Made by a program: the position numbers and the translations under genes
Source: Pseudisothecium myosuroides
Taxonomy: Eukaryota; Streptophyta; Bryopsida; Hypnales; Lembophyllaceae
Direction: 5' to 3'
NCBI GenBank assembly: GCA_951799445.1
Contig: OX637288.1
Span: forward strand, 10,728,501 to 10,792,500
DNA length: 64,000 nucleotides
Part shown: one piece after another, positions 1 through 12,500 of the stretch
How the letters are laid out: each line of letters opens with the position of its first letter
Numbering within the stretch: position 1 is the stretch's first letter
The notes under the pieces: generated by a model
What the model saw: the letters and a program-made list of their open reading frames with translations, nothing else
Databases searched by the model: none
What the model was told of the DNA's origin: nothing

Positions 1-928
1 TGAAAGAGTACAATTTATGATTGCACGTATGAAAACTTTAATAGAGATGACTGTATGTATCAATAGAAGATCGTATGTGAGAAAACAAGAACCATCATCA
101 ATTCAAAAGAAGAATGTATAAATAAAAGAAGTAAGGAACTAAGAGCCTTAAATCACTCAAGCAAATGGAACCTTTCTATGACACTTCAAGAAAACTATAA
201 AAGAATTTTTTTTAAATATTAAAAAAAAATTCTTATAAATGGTAACCATGTATGTCTTTTAAATGATAGGACTATAATAATGATAATAAACAAATTACAT
301 TAGTTAAGAGGTATGTATTAGATGCATACTGTACATAGATTTGTCCCATCATATGAGATGTACTGAACAATTTTTTTGTGAAAGCAAATATAAAGTATCC
401 TATGAGCAAGATTAAAGAATAGAATTTTTTTTTATTTCAATTACGAATTTGAAGAGTACACTCAAATGACATGTAGGAGATGTATTCTAACCTGATGATG
501 GTTGTTATGGGTAGGACGTTCAATGTCATGATTGGTCCACAATACATGGATTTCTTATCCAATTTCTGCAACATAGTATATCTTTAAGACATTGTATATG
601 ACTCTTGGTGTACCGTAATTAAATCCCAATGAAAGGGGACTCAATTTATTCTATACTATTACTACAAGAGAATGTGTAGTTAGCAATAGTTTTAGCAATG
701 GTTTAGCAATGGCCCCAATCTTTTTAAACATAACTTTGCAAGGTCCTACTAACAATGTTGCACTTGGTTTGCAATGGTTTCACAATTTCCCCAAGTCTCT
801 GCAATGGTTTTTTTACTAGTTTTACACTTGATTTGCAATGGTTTTCTACTTGATTAGCATTTGGGATTATTCCATACTGAATGTCACAGCAAACCCCACT
901 TCAAGGTTACAAGAGGTGGGGAGAGGTG
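1..928. other. AT-rich intergenic DNA, no gene seen
   Basis: No reading frame with recognisable protein features is visible on either strand. The last part (about 660-860) carries the short GCAATGGTTT repeats listed separately. The right edge abuts a solo LTR. Confidence 0.6.
660..860. repeat. Short interspersed GCAATGGTTT repeats, possible transposon subterminal region
   Basis: The motif GCAATGGTTT, or close variants such as GCAATAGTTT, GCAATGGCCC and GCAATGGTTTT, recurs about seven times. It starts just after ACTACAAGAGAATG at 661. That start resembles a decayed CACTA-type terminus (usual form CACTACAAGAAAA) followed by subterminal repeats. The leading C of CACTA is absent and no partner end was found, so the transposon reading is only a suggestion. 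Confidence 0.35.
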
Positions 929-3900
929 TGTCGCAGCACAGAGTAAGCGAATTCCCTGTTATACTCCCAAAAACCACTTTAAAGCATAACAAAATGACTC
1001 TAAAGATCGAACCCACAAGATTCTATGAAGTGTCTAGCACTATTCCCAACTTAAGCTCAGCCAGTATCCAATTTCTACATTCCGGTCCTAGATCTAAAAC
1101 CGGAAACAACAACACACCGAAAACAACGACCAGACCTCTCTCTATTTCTTTCGGTCTATCAAGCTATTCGGTCCTGTAAAACTTCCACAACCCAGGATCC
1201 TAACACTTCTGATCCTGGAACTCCTTTGGACCGATCCGATCCGGTCCTCGCACACGTACTCTCACTCCACTCCGGTTTAGTTGAGCCTCTGTTTCACCAT
1301 CAGAGGGTTCGCCGCTTGCTTTTGAGAGTGGCAGGCCCGCCACTCCTTCCGTGACTTATAATGGCTGAAGACCCACTTCTCTAATCCACTACCTCCTATA
1401 CTAGCACGGATCCGGTTTGATCTCTCACAGCCACCCGGATAGCGATCCGGTTTGCAGGTCACACAAAGACCCCCCGTACGATCCTCTCATACTACAACGA
1501 CCTTGATGCCAAGTTCCCTCCGTGCGGATTTAGGTGGTTACAAGCAAACTCGTCCGTTCCAACATCAACTAAAGTCCTTCCGTTTATCAACTAGGGCAGC
1601 GAGACCTCACGGGAGATCGGACACTCAACCGGATTTCCTATCCAGGAGTTCTAGCACATTTAAGGACTCCTTCCCTATCTGCCTAGCCTAACAACGGTTT
1701 TCTCGCCCGGAATCGTGAACTGTAGAGGCGCTGAGGAACTGAAATATGCTCCTAACACTTAGAATACCCACTCACCTACACATAAGAGCAAAACAAACAC
1801 ACCAAGGGGAGAAATCTCTCTAGAATCTGCATACATTTTCCTAACTCCTCACCAAAACAGCCCTGCCACGCGCGGGAGAGACGTACAACAAGGAATCAAT
1901 AGAAAACACACAAAAATTCAAGGGAAAAGACTCCCAGTCTCCTTCGCAGAGACTGACTATATACATTTTAAAACTCAAAAGTCAACACAAAGCGGCCCGG
2001 AAAGTCCGCGCGGAACTTTCGGTCCCCGCCGAGCCAGCCAGACCGGAAAACATCCGATCCAAACCAGGCCCATCCGGATCAAATCCGGTCCGGTCCTAAC
2101 TAACAAATATTTACAACTAAAATCCTAACTATCCTACCATAACCGGATCTACTCCTTGATCCGTTTCTTCGTCCATGACTTGGTCTTCGCCTTGGTGCAC
2201 GCTCTGTTCTTGATCCTCACCCTGATCTGGGGTCAGATCCATACTTTGATCTTTCCCCGGGTTCAGTGTGGGACTTCTTGGTGGTTCCGTTCCAAGCTGC
2301 TCGAAAACGTCCGTCAGGTTCCGGTTCCGCTCCCCTGTTTCACGTTCTGGGAGATCCGGTGACGAATCCAGGTTGATGGTGTGCGCGAGTTTCCTCCCAC
2401 TCTTCTTGGACTGGGGAGTCCGATCCTTTCCTTCCGTTGGAATGCCCACGTTCAGAAAAGACCCGGGCATCGAAAGGTCGGACAGGTGGAACGACCGTGA
2501 CAGCGTCACTCCGTTCAGCTTCCTGCTGCTCTCCTCCATCCGGTTTGCAGCCCCTCACGCTTCCATCATGACTAACTCCACCTTCTCGGAGTAGTCTGTC
2601 AAAATCCGGACCAACCTGGTCCCGGATATCTTATTCTCCTTGAGGACTCCCTCGTCAAATAACTTTGACTTGGTGATGGCCTCTCCGGTTGCTCCGAATG
2701 TGGCCTTCACGTCCTCCGCTACTTTCCGGGTAGCCTCTGCCATCTCCCGGGTGGTAGCCATGTCCTCCTTGAGGAGCAACATTTCCGTCTTCAACGACTC
2801 GTTCTCCTCCTGGAGTCGTCGGATCTCCGCTTCTTGTTTCCGGATCTCATCCGGGCTGGAGATAAAATCCGCAACCACTCCCGCCAGGTTGCTGTCTGCT
2901 GGTGCTTCCACCAGCTCGCTGATCTGAGTGAGAATCAGCTTCTTCACCGTCCAGTCTGCTCGCACATCACTCAGGATGTTGACCAGCTGGTTGAACGGAT
3001 CCGTCGGATCTGATCCGGAAGGACCCGGTTCTTCAGAAACCGGTTTCTTCCCTGGGTTGGAGGTCTCAGCCGGAGGGGTTGGGGTTCCTCTCCGGTGAGG
3101 AGGCGTCGTCTTCTGCCGCTTGTGCTGCGGCCGGTGTAGCTCCTCCTCTTCCTCTTCTTCCTCCTCGGAACCGGATACTTCTTCCTGTTCTTCTTCTTCC
3201 GATTCCGATTCCCCATATTTCAGGAGTGACTCATGCATCTTCCACTCCTTCTCCTCTGTATCCGTGAGGAGTTGATGGTGCTTGTACAGATGGACGAGGT
3301 AGGGACTCAACGGAGTCGGTCTACTTCCTCCGATCTTCGAAATTAGCCGGTTGACCAGGTCGAACAAAATCCTGGCCCAGTCCACTTTCCGTTCCCCGCT
3401 CAGGGCTCCGAAAATGAGGTTTCCGATGGCGATGGTCACCCTCGTTGGCTTGTCCGGGTGGATGATCGGAACCAAGAACTGTAAGAGGTTCCGATGCCGG
3501 TCGTCCAGACAATCCGCGACCGCATGTCCATCCTTGGAGTCCACGTTGCGCCGGAACTTCCCCCGCGTGTAACCCTCCTTCGAGGAGGCCATCCCTCGAC
3601 CTCCAGACCGGAATTCATACACGGCCTTCCACATCTCCTCCGTCCAGCTGCCCGGACTTCCGCGGAGAGTTTTGTCAAACTGGTTGGAGAGCTTTCCGAG
3701 CAACTCTCGAATCATCTGCTCCTCCCTAAACCCCCAGGGTTTATCGATCAGTCCTCCGCAGCCCATCTTGGCCAGATCCTCTATCAGGTTGTCCTTTTCC
3801 TTCTCGTCCGTTGGAATAACCGGACACACCTTTCGGAGTTTTACTTCTGCTGCGGAGGAACTGGACGGCCCTGCTCTACTCTTACGGAGCTGAGGCATGG

Positions 3901-4413
3901 ACACGAACTGTGCTAACCGGATCCTGACTGTGGCTACCTTTCCCTCTCCTAGCCGCACGTCCCGTTTCTCACCTTCGCTCTTCCGATCTCAACCGGAATA
4001 CCTCTAAACCTGCAACGCACACTAAAGCGCTGCGCGCCCTAACAAACTAACACGCACACACAAACCAACTCAAAACAAGAAAGCAAAACGCTGGGAAGAG
4101 AGGCTAAGTACGCGCTGGAGCGAGATTTCCGCAAATGAAGATTGAAAAAGAGTGGCCACTGGATTGGTCAGCCCATATATAGTCTGATCTGTCATCATGA
4201 CCAAATCCGTTCCTGACCCATTCCGATCCAACTCAGATCCGTTCTAACTCTAATCCGGTTCAGATTCAGATCAAATCCGGATTGTCATCTATTCCGTTCC
4301 ATTAGTTAATTTCCGATTATCGGTTACCTTCTGCTTGAATCCGGATTCCAGATCACGGTTTCTGTTCCAAGATTTAGATAACTTACAAAAAACCAAAAAT
4401 TTACCTTGCGACA
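929..4413 (-). mobile_element. Solo LTR (copy A) of the Ty3/gypsy-type family with 3.5-kb LTRs
   Basis: The segment is nearly identical over its length to the LTRs at 25,584-32,563 and 28,551-32,040. On the minus strand it starts TGTCGCAAGG and ends CTGTGCTGCGACA, giving TG...CA ends inside a 7-bp inverted repeat TGTCGCA/TGCGACA. There is no gag-pol sequence next to it, so it is a solo LTR of 3,485 bp. The flanking 5-mers (AGGTG left, GCTTG right) do not match, so no target-site duplication is visible. That suggests inter-element recombination or later rearrangement. It carries the LTR reading frame, here interrupted by one stop. Confidence 0.85.
2129..3898 (-). pseudogene. LTR-encoded protein, copy A, broken by one nonsense codon
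   Basis: This is the same frame as the intact 589-residue protein in copy C. It starts at the equivalent ATG (3896-3898, MPQLRKSRAG). The frame is open except for TGA at 2555-2557. Copy B has an arginine CGA at the same place (MMEARGAANRM), so the change is a CpG-to-TpG type transition. After the stop the frame stays open to 2129 with the same C-terminal acidic, Asp/Gln-rich tail. The protein has a plant-transposon-domain-like N-terminal half, a Glu-rich block, a basic patch and a coiled coil (details under copy C). Confidence 0.75.
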
Positions 4414-4620
4414 GCTTGTTATGACATTTGCTTGTTGTGAGATTGCTTGTTGTGAGATTGTTGTGACATTGCTTGTTATGAGATTTGCTTGTTGTGAGAT
4501 TGCTTGTGTGATTGTTGTGAGATTTGTGCTTCCATTATTGTTGTGACATTGGCAATGTTGTGAGATTGGTTGAATTGAAAACTTGCTTGAAATGGTTGTT
4601 GTACTTCATTCTTCACATGT
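4414..4620. repeat. Degenerate tandem repeat GCTTGTTGTGAGATT
   Basis: Units of about 15-20 bp reading GCTTGTTGTGAGATT or GCTTGTTATGACATT follow the solo LTR directly, at least eight in a row with variation. It looks like a short minisatellite. No coding potential is seen. Confidence 0.6.
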
Positions 4621-5023
4621 TCATTCACATGTTCATTTTCTTGAATTGGTTCTTTGTTTGTGGCATGTCTATGAGCATTTAGTTCTATAATTTAGCAATT
4701 GGCATGACCAACAAAGTCAAATAAAACATCAAAAATTCGCCATTTTTTCACTAATTCTCAATGCAATTTGCCAATTCAGCCAATAAGACTGTTGGAAATT
4801 AGCCCGCCATAAACACTTCATTAGCACCGCTGTCGCAAGTTGCACTCTACTAGACCAAAAAAAATTTAGAAATAATTCTACCCTTTTTTTCAGAATTTAT
4901 CAAACGCTTTCCACAATAATATATGGTAATTCGCGAAAATAGCCCCATTTCAAGCACGGCTATAGCATACCTGCGAATTACAATAAATGTATTCTGGGAA
5001 CGCTGGTTACAACTGATATCTAC

Positions 5024-5592
5024 TACTCCCTCCATCCCAAATGATCTTCCTATTGGACTAAACATTGGGATTTAAGATTGAAAATAATGTTTTTCAACCC
5101 GTTTTGAACTATAATAAGTTATGTGTATTCCTATCATCTTGGAACTTCAAAGTATAGTTTTAGGGTACTTAAAAATTAGATTTTTGAGTTGGACCATTTC
5201 TAAGGGGTACCGGCGGCTATTCAATTACTCACTATATGCTCATTCACTTGCTCATTGTAAGTCAAGAAGGTAGAAGCTAACCCTCAAGGTGGAACTATAT
5301 TATAGGCCTAGGAGGTGGAAATTGTAGCAGCAAGCTACATATTGTTGACTTGCCTTTCACATTGGAGCAATAAATCTATCCAACCCATATATCCAAGATT
5401 GTTCACTGAAAAACTGCAACATGAAGGAATCAATTTGGCATAGAAATGCTTCCTATTTTCATGGATTTGACCATTGTAGTTGCTATAGTGGGTGGAAAAT
5501 TGTCCACCAATCCCCTTCTTCTTATAATAGGAAGATCATTTTGGGACAAAAAATTAAGGCCAATGGACAGATCATTTAGGACAGAGGGAATA
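5024..5592. mobile_element. Stowaway-like MITE (Tc1/mariner type)
   Basis: The left end reads TA then CTCCCTCCATCCCAAATGAT, the hallmark CTCCCTCC start of plant Stowaway/mariner elements. The right end reads GATCATTTAGGACAGAGGGAA then TA, its imperfect inverse. TA target duplications flank both ends. Length is about 565 bp and no transposase is encoded. A second internal copy of the TIR-like sequence (GGAAGATCATTTTGGGAC near 5,530) suggests an internal duplication or a nested relative. Confidence 0.75.
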
Positions 5593-7421
5593 CTTTCACA
5601 TTACATGGTTTTTGAGGGTAGCAAGAGACTGCGAGTTTTCTTGCGTTCCCAGACTGTGGAAACACAAAAGAACTGCGGGCTGATGTGGCCGGCATGGTGC
5701 CATGTCATTTTTGGCAATTTTTTTTTTGCTCATAATGATATTTCAAGGAGAAAAAAAAAAAAAAAAAAAAAATTGAAAAAAAAAATTAATGACAGTCGTA
5801 CCAGCTATTCACAGTTTTAGGACAAAATTGGGAACATTGTTGAAATGGCCCTCCGCAACCCTCAAATCTCATGTAATGATTAGTACCTACCACTTTCAAC
5901 TGATATCTACCAACCTAAAGTAGGTCAACCTTAGGTCAACCTTATTAGTAGCTAAATGACAGTTAAACCTCATATCTCTACATAAAGATAGCTAAGTACT
6001 TAATTTGCCAAAGAAATTTAATATATTAAAAAAATGAATAATTCATGATAAAATGAGAGTAAAATTTGTCGAAAGAATTGCAAAAAATGGCAAAATATTA
6101 CCAATTTCAATCGGTAATTAATTGGATACTAAATTGGCATCCATTGAAAAAATTATGTATAAACATTTACACTAAATAAATGTAAGAAAATAGTATTATT
6201 AAATTATGGATGAAATTTACTGAAAGATATATCATCCCAAATCCATGCTTTCATCTAGCACAATTTTATGCAACTACTTTTCATCTAGCGGATTTAATTG
6301 GTAAAGAAATGGCTGAATAAAATAAAATTTTGCATGAATTTTTGAGGTGTGAATTTGGGTGCAAAAATTCACACAAATCTTCATGCAAATTGTTTAGAAA
6401 AAGAATTTGCGGACAAAAAGTTCTTTGTGCTAAATATATCCAAAAAATAAACTTGTTTATTTTTTGGATGAAGTTCATTCTATAATTCATCCAAAATGAA
6501 AAGATTTCATCCAAGTAACTTTCATAATGAATTTCATCCAAATGAATTTCATCCTGCAGCCCATTTTCATTCAGTGGACCATTCAGGGGCCCATTTACAC
6601 GACAACTTTCATCCATTATAAAATTTCATCAGTAACTATTATTCCTTCATCTACAAATGATATTCATCCATAGCCATGTGTCCAATATACATCCATCCAT
6701 GCATTCATCTATCCATACCCTTAAGACAGGCTATGTTGTTTCGTTTGTTTGTTTGTTACATTGAGATCTCTTGGACCGTGCGTCTTCTAGCCGAGTTCTT
6801 GGTACCATCTGAAAGCTCTTGACGAAGAAGGGTGCACAAGCTTTGTTTTGTGGTGTTTCAACTTACGGTGCAAAAGTTATGGATTTTTGAGTTATTTTCG
6901 GTTCTAAAAAAATTAGAATACTACTTTTACTTTTGTTTTGGTCGTGAACAGCATAGGGCACACTAGTTGGCAATGAAGTCTATCCATTGCATTTGCTTTT
7001 CATCAATTCACGCAGTGATCCATCTTTCATCCAGCAATTGTCATCACGTGAGCTAATCAGGTTCCATCACTTCGGTGTTTGTCTGAGCAACCGGTTATTG
7101 ATACCCTAGTGCGTCAAGTTCTCAAGCAAGTACGAGATAGATATCATATGAATTTCAAGGCTGTATTGACTGGCCGAAGTAGTCAATCAATTTCAAATAA
7201 AAGAAGCAACCCACTTAATATCTCTTTTTTATTTTTCATTGGACAGTTCTCATGGTCCCCCACGTGTGTGTGCTTGTTTTTGGGAGATTTGTTGTACTCT
7301 AAGGTAGTTTGCTCTAAAAGTGATTGTGTTCTAAATGCGACCCCTATTTAAGAATTAGTGACATGTTGCAAGAAATATCTATTACTATCAATGCTGAGTT
7401 AGATAGGCTTAAATGGTCGCT
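5593..7421. other. AT-rich intergenic DNA, no gene seen
   Basis: Contains a poly(A) run near 5,750-5,780 and a TTCATCCA-rich low-complexity part at about 6,450-6,720. Short open frames here lack any recognisable motif and have intergenic base composition. Confidence 0.55.
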
Positions 7422-7965
7422 TTAATCCCTAAAGGACCAAAATGCATTTTTTGCTTACATAACAATTTTGGGCAGGTACGTGTGACTAGAGATTTCTATA
7501 TTTTTGGCTCAAATTTTAATAGAAGGTGAGCAAGAGGAATATCTTTCATATGCACCAAATTTCATGACATTTGGATATATGAGATAAAAGTTCTAACCTG
7601 ATATGTTATTTTTTTTTTGTAAATGTGTAGTCCAGGCTGATAAGAAAAAATCACTTTTTACATAAACAAAAATTTGAAATTGATTTTCTAGAGTCAGATA
7701 TATGTGAAAAGCTTTGATTCATTCCATTTTGATTAATGAGTCAAAAGTTACAAGGATTTTTTGTTTGTGGGCAGCCGTGGATTTTTAACTCTAAAATAAA
7801 CTTTAAAGTCTTTTATCTTATTCAATTTTCAATATTTTTGGAAAAAAATAAAATCATAGGATCTAAATTGTTTATTACAACATTGCAACCAATGGAATTG
7901 ACATTTTTCAATTTCATAATTAAATTTTTAACAATTTAGTATTTTGAATCATTCTCTACAAATAG
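7422..7965. mobile_element. Truncated TTAA-flanked TIR element
   Basis: Begins TTAA then TCCCTAAAGGACC (7422 onward). It is homologous along its length to the first half of the element at 8495-9432, in the same orientation; for example, both share a TCAATATTTTTGGAAAAAAATAAAA-like stretch. No matching right terminus is present, so this is a 5' fragment or partial tandem copy. Confidence 0.6.
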
Positions 7966-8219
7966 GCAGGCAATATCTAACTCTTTTGAGCTCATTGTCA
8001 TTGTCATCATAAGCTCAACACAATGAATGAATGAATTATATTTTATTTTGGTTATATAACATTTAAATTATTTTGTTACATAACCCCACCCCACCTTCCA
8101 TTTTTGTACTTTTCAAGATGTAGGATGGATTGAGTGCAATTGATATGGATATATGACACCACCATATTTGTATTTGTATCCATATTTTGAGTAAGTGTAT
8201 ATATATTCATCTGTATTAT

Positions 8220-8340
8220 GTATTTGTACTTGTATTGTTATCATACATATCCATATTTTGACTCTGTATTTGTGCTTGTATTGTTATCATACATATCCAT
8301 ATTTTGACTCTGTATTTGTATTCCATATCGTATTCCGAAT
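8220..8340. repeat. Two-copy tandem repeat, about 57 bp
   Basis: A unit containing TGTTATCATACATATCCATA and then TTTTGACTCTGTATTTG occurs twice in tandem, followed by a partial third copy. Non-coding. Confidence 0.6.
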
Positions 8341-8494
8341 TATATTCCATATCCTATATCCGACAGCCAAGGCCTAATGGCTGACATCAACAGCTTCAAT
8401 TTTTCTGAAAGATCAATGGTGTGAGGTTGGGGGTCAATTAATTTCCTTTGTAGATTGACAATCTTCAATTATTTTACAAATCAAAAGTAGGGGA

Positions 8495-9432
8495 TCAACC
8501 CCTAAAGGACCAAACACCATTTTTTGGCAACATAGTAATTTTGGACAGCTCACTACAAATGGAATTTTTCTTTTTTTTCTTTGAAATTTTCACACAAGAT
8601 GTGTCCGAGGAGTAGCTTTAAGGCCCAATAATTTTCATAACATTTGACAACAAGGTTAAAAAGTTATTGCATGATATGTAGTTTTCTTTGATCTTAAGGT
8701 AGCCGGGCAGTTCAAAAAAATTCTGAAAAAACTACATTTTCAAAAATAAAAATTTGAAATTGGTTCTCTAGATTTATATATATGTGGAAAGCTTTGAATT
8801 GTTTCATTTTAATTAATGAGAAGAAAGTTATGAGGAGTTTTAGGTTTGGGATAGTTATGGAATCTCTACTCTAAAATAAATTTTGAAGTCCTTTATTTAA
8901 CTAAATTTTCAATATTTTTGAAAAAAAATAAAAACATCGGGTGTAGATTATTTATTTTAACATTACAACCGTTGGGATTGGCATTTTTCAATTCCATAAT
9001 TAAACTCTTAACAATTTAGTGTTTTGAATCATTCTCTACTTCTTTCTATTTGCTATATTTTTCCTACATGTTGTACAATTCCAAATGATCTGAAATTTTT
9101 CAAGCATGTAGCCAACTTGCCTTGAAGAATGAATCCAAAGAGTTACCATTTTGGACATTTTTTCATATGAATGTGACCTTGTGAAGTGCAGCTGCCTAGT
9201 TTTTTGCAGAGACAAAAAAAGCATTTTTGTGAATTCAAACGCTATTATCTTGCAATCTATACGGTGGAAAATTCTGAAATTATTTCCACATCTTCTCAAA
9301 CTAGTTTACTACAAGATCCTACGGTTATATATGTCCAAAGATGTTTTTTTTTCAAAATTTGGTACTTGTACTAAAAATGACAATTTTGGAGCAATTTTGG
9401 TGAAAACATAGTCCTTGACCTTTAGGGGTTAA
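8495..9432. mobile_element. TTAA-flanked TIR element, about 0.94 kb
   Basis: The left end is TCAA (a one-base change from TTAA) followed by CCCCTAAAGGACC. The right end is GACCTTTAGGGG followed by TTAA. No transposase frame is present. Its right half (about 9,040-9,230) recurs at 11,470-11,710. It belongs to the same terminal family as the elements at 42,485, 52,631 and others. Confidence 0.65.
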
Positions 9433-9640
9433 TACCAAACACATCCGTTAGCCTCTTTTGAGCTCATTGCTCATTGTCATTGTCATAATTTGTTGCTTTT
9501 CAAGAGAAACCAAACATAAATAAATGAGGGGGTACATGTGTGAAACTTTTCCAAAATTTTTGAAAGGAGTATTGAAGCCTTTTTTCCTATTCGTTGTAAA
9601 ATTTTTGAAGGAACCTATACACAAAAAAATCCTAAAGTTC

Positions 9641-10199
9641 TTAACTCTTTAGGGCCTAAGGAACCTTAAGCAACTTCTTGAATTCTTTTGGAATCAAATT
9701 TGCATATTAAACTTTATAATTTATTTAAAATAATTATTTTTCGTCAAATAAGCATTTATATCTTCTATTTGATTTGATTTTTTCATATTTTTTGGAATAA
9801 AAAATGAAATTTATATGATTTTTTAAAGTTTCTATCTTTGAAAAATTGCAATAATTACAAAAAAGCTCACCTTACTATGAAGTTTTTATAGAAAATAGAG
9901 TTCATTATAAAGAACATTATGGTGCAGTTGGCATTCTCTCTTTAGTTATAGGCAAATAATTTCAATAGAAAAACATGTTCCGTAGTGCATTTTGAAACTC
10001 TAGAAATTCCAACTTCAAATTGCCATAGACAAATCATTATTGTTCCAAATTTCAAGGCCAATGGTTCATTAGAAGCGGAATACTCGTGCCCTCACATCTC
10101 TTTCACACCTCAAAGGCAATTGAGGCCAGGAACATGTTCCAATTTCCAAAATTTAGTTTAAATCGACCAAAACTGGCATGCTAGGCCCTAAAGGGTTAA
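9641..10199. mobile_element. TTAA-flanked TIR element, about 0.56 kb
   Basis: The left end is TTAA then CTCTTTAGGGCCTA. The right end is the inverse, TAGGCCCTAAAGGG then TTAA. The TIR agrees at 13 of 14 bases. There are no internal open frames of note, so it is a non-autonomous element. Confidence 0.65.
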
Positions 10200-10289
10200 C
10201 GGAATTGCCTCAGGATTGAACGCCCTAACCGACGACATGAGCATTTCCATTTCACAGTTTAAACAGTTGAAATCAATCAGGCATTAAGA

Positions 10290-10850
10290 TTTGAGCTACT
10301 CAAATCAGTAATTCAATTTCCTCACAATTACCTTCATGAATGCAGAGGACCTCAAAAACATCTTGATCACAAAATTGGCAATTAAACAAAACAATTCCAA
10401 TGGCATTCACAAGTTGAACAGATGGAATTAAGCAACCATTCCAGTTCGAGTTGATCAAGAATGCAAATCCGTGATTCAATTTCCACTCTATTGGCTACTC
10501 AAGACTACAAAGAACCTCAAAAGCATGATCACAAAGTTGGCCATCACTAAAAAAGCAAAGCATTCACAATTAAAACAGTTGGAATCACTCAAGGCATTCA
10601 AATTCGGGTTACTTAAGCAACCATTCCGATTCGAGTTGATCAAGAATACAAATCAGTGATTCAATTTCCGCTCTATTGGCTACTCAAGACTACAAAGAAC
10701 CTCAAAAGCATGATCACAAAGTTGGCCATTATTGAAAAAGCAAAGCATTCACAATTAAAACAGTTGGAATCACTCAAGGCATTCAAATTCGGGTTACTCA
10801 AAAACAAATCAACGATTCAATCTTGCACAACATTCTTGACTACTCACAAA
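10290..10850 (+). repeat. 185-bp tandem repeat, about three units
   Basis: Two near-identical units are spaced 185 bp apart (10,471 and 10,656), each containing TCTATTGGCTACTCAAGACT and CAAAGCATTCACAATTAAAA. A more diverged unit lies upstream from about 10,290. Small open frames across the units are by-products of the repeat. Confidence 0.75.
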
Positions 10851-11464
10851 TGCAAAGAAGTGAAAGAACCTAATGAAGCGAGTGATTATCAAAATTGGTC
10901 TCAAAACAAGGGGCGATGAAGCAACAAATATGGTGAGACAGAAGACAACCCACACCACAGCGTGATGAAGCTCGTGGCACAGAAATACCTTAACGTCCCA
11001 AATTCAATTGAGTAGCATCCACGAACATTGATTCACGGGCAATCGTCACTAATCCCTCTCCAGTCCCCTGCACAAATCCGTTTGCATGCCTGGCTCAAGA
11101 CAAAATACAAACAAAAGTAACACAAATCCCTCTCCAGTCCCCTGCACAAATCTGTCTGCGTGCCTGGCTAGAGAGCATGCACATTGTGTGAGCGCCAAGC
11201 CCTAACAATTGAGTAGCCCAGATTGTTCGGCTTGAAGATCAAACGACTGTTCATTTGCGGCTAACCGCGCTACATCAATGGCATTCATAGGGGTCACTTT
11301 GGAGATCAACGGCAGTTAATTGCTCTCACAATTTTCTTGTGAAATTTTAACCAATGGCAGCAGATGGGGCCTAAATTTTTTGCAATATACATCAATGGTA
11401 ATGAATTTTTTGAGTGATTCAGCAAGGACAAGGGGCAAGTAGGTACAGGCTGCCTGCCACTTTT

Positions 11465-11710
11465 GGGGTCATTGTCATTGTCATCTACTTACTATTTTTT
11501 TCCTATATATTGTACAATTATAAATGATCTGAAATTTTCCAAGCATGTGGCCAACTTGTCTAGAAGAAAGAATCCAAAGAAGCACCACCATTTTGACATT
11601 TTTTCATAGAAAAGTGAGCTTGTGAAGTGCAGCTGCCTTGTTTTTTGCAGGGCCAAAAAAATTGATTTCAGTGAATTTGAATGCTTGCAATCCACACGGT
11701 GTGTTTTTAA
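11465..11710 (+). repeat. Fragment related to 9,040-9,280
   Basis: Shares extended similarity with the right half of the TTAA element at 8495-9432, for example ATGATCTGAAATTTTYCAAGC and GTGAAGTGCAGCTGCC. It is preceded by the same GTCATTGTCAT run. It is a degraded copy without recognisable ends. Confidence 0.5.
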
Positions 11711-12382
11711 ACCTTTGTTTTAATTTACATTTGCTTCATGATTGTTTTGAATTCACATTCGTCTTGTATCTAGTTTGTTGATTTTGCCATGTTCTTTGAG
11801 CTTCATTTCATCCAATTGTTGGATTCATATAGTAATTCATGACAAAGCTTCTTCTCTATTTTGCAATAGCACTTTTCTTGCAGCATTTTTGGAGCTAAGT
11901 CCACGATAGTTTGAGTCTTCTTTTATTGTTTGTTTCTCTGTTTTGCAATGGAGCTCTTGTTGCACTTTTATTGTTTGTTTCTTTGTTTTGCAATGGTGCT
12001 CTCGTTGCACCATGTTTGGAGCCAATCTGAGGTATTTTGTATTTGTTTGTCATTGCTTGTTTCGAAGTTCTGCTCAAAAATCTTAGGCTCTAATCCATGA
12101 ACAAAAGTGGTATCTTGTTCAAAAGATGAGACCATTGTAAGGAAGGTACCATGCTTGAAACAAGGGACTTATAAGTAGGTAGTGGCCCAAACATTTGGTG
12201 TAAACCGAACGAGTTAAGTCATGACCAAGTATGCACTTGGGCTAAATTTTTAAAGTAGAGTTATCCATAGAAGCAAGCTAAAAGTAGGCCAAAGAAATAG
12301 GTCTAAAAAGGCCAAAACAATTTAGAAATGGCCCGAAACGTCCCAAAACAACCCCAAAACGAGTAGTAAACAGACATCAATC

Positions 12383-12500
12383 ACTACAATAAAATTTCAC
12401 CCCTCTGGAAGGCTGCTCTAGATTGACAAACCAAGCTATTTGACTATTTCTAAGCTTGGTTTGTCAATCTGGAAAAGTGCTACAGTGAGCAGTTAGATAA
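12383..12500. repeat. CACTACAATAAAA start with a perfect 18-bp hairpin
   Basis: CACTACAATAAAATTTCACC at 12,382 is followed by a hairpin. The left arm AGATTGACAAACCAAGCT (12,420-12,437) is exactly inverted at 12,453-12,470, with a 15-nt loop. A CACTA-type terminus with a subterminal hairpin is one reading. A small-RNA precursor is another, but the stem is short for a plant miRNA precursor. No partner terminus was found. Confidence 0.4.

Noticed and set aside
1277..1462. 61-codon frame found in all three LTR copies
   Set aside because: It lacks an ATG start, and its sharing reflects overall LTR identity rather than coding conservation.
929..4413. DNA transposon with 7-bp TIRs TGTCGCA/TGCGACA carrying one gene
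   Set aside because: The same 3.49-kb unit sits right after a polypurine tract behind gag-pol, has TG...CA ends and makes 5-bp duplications. It is an LTR.
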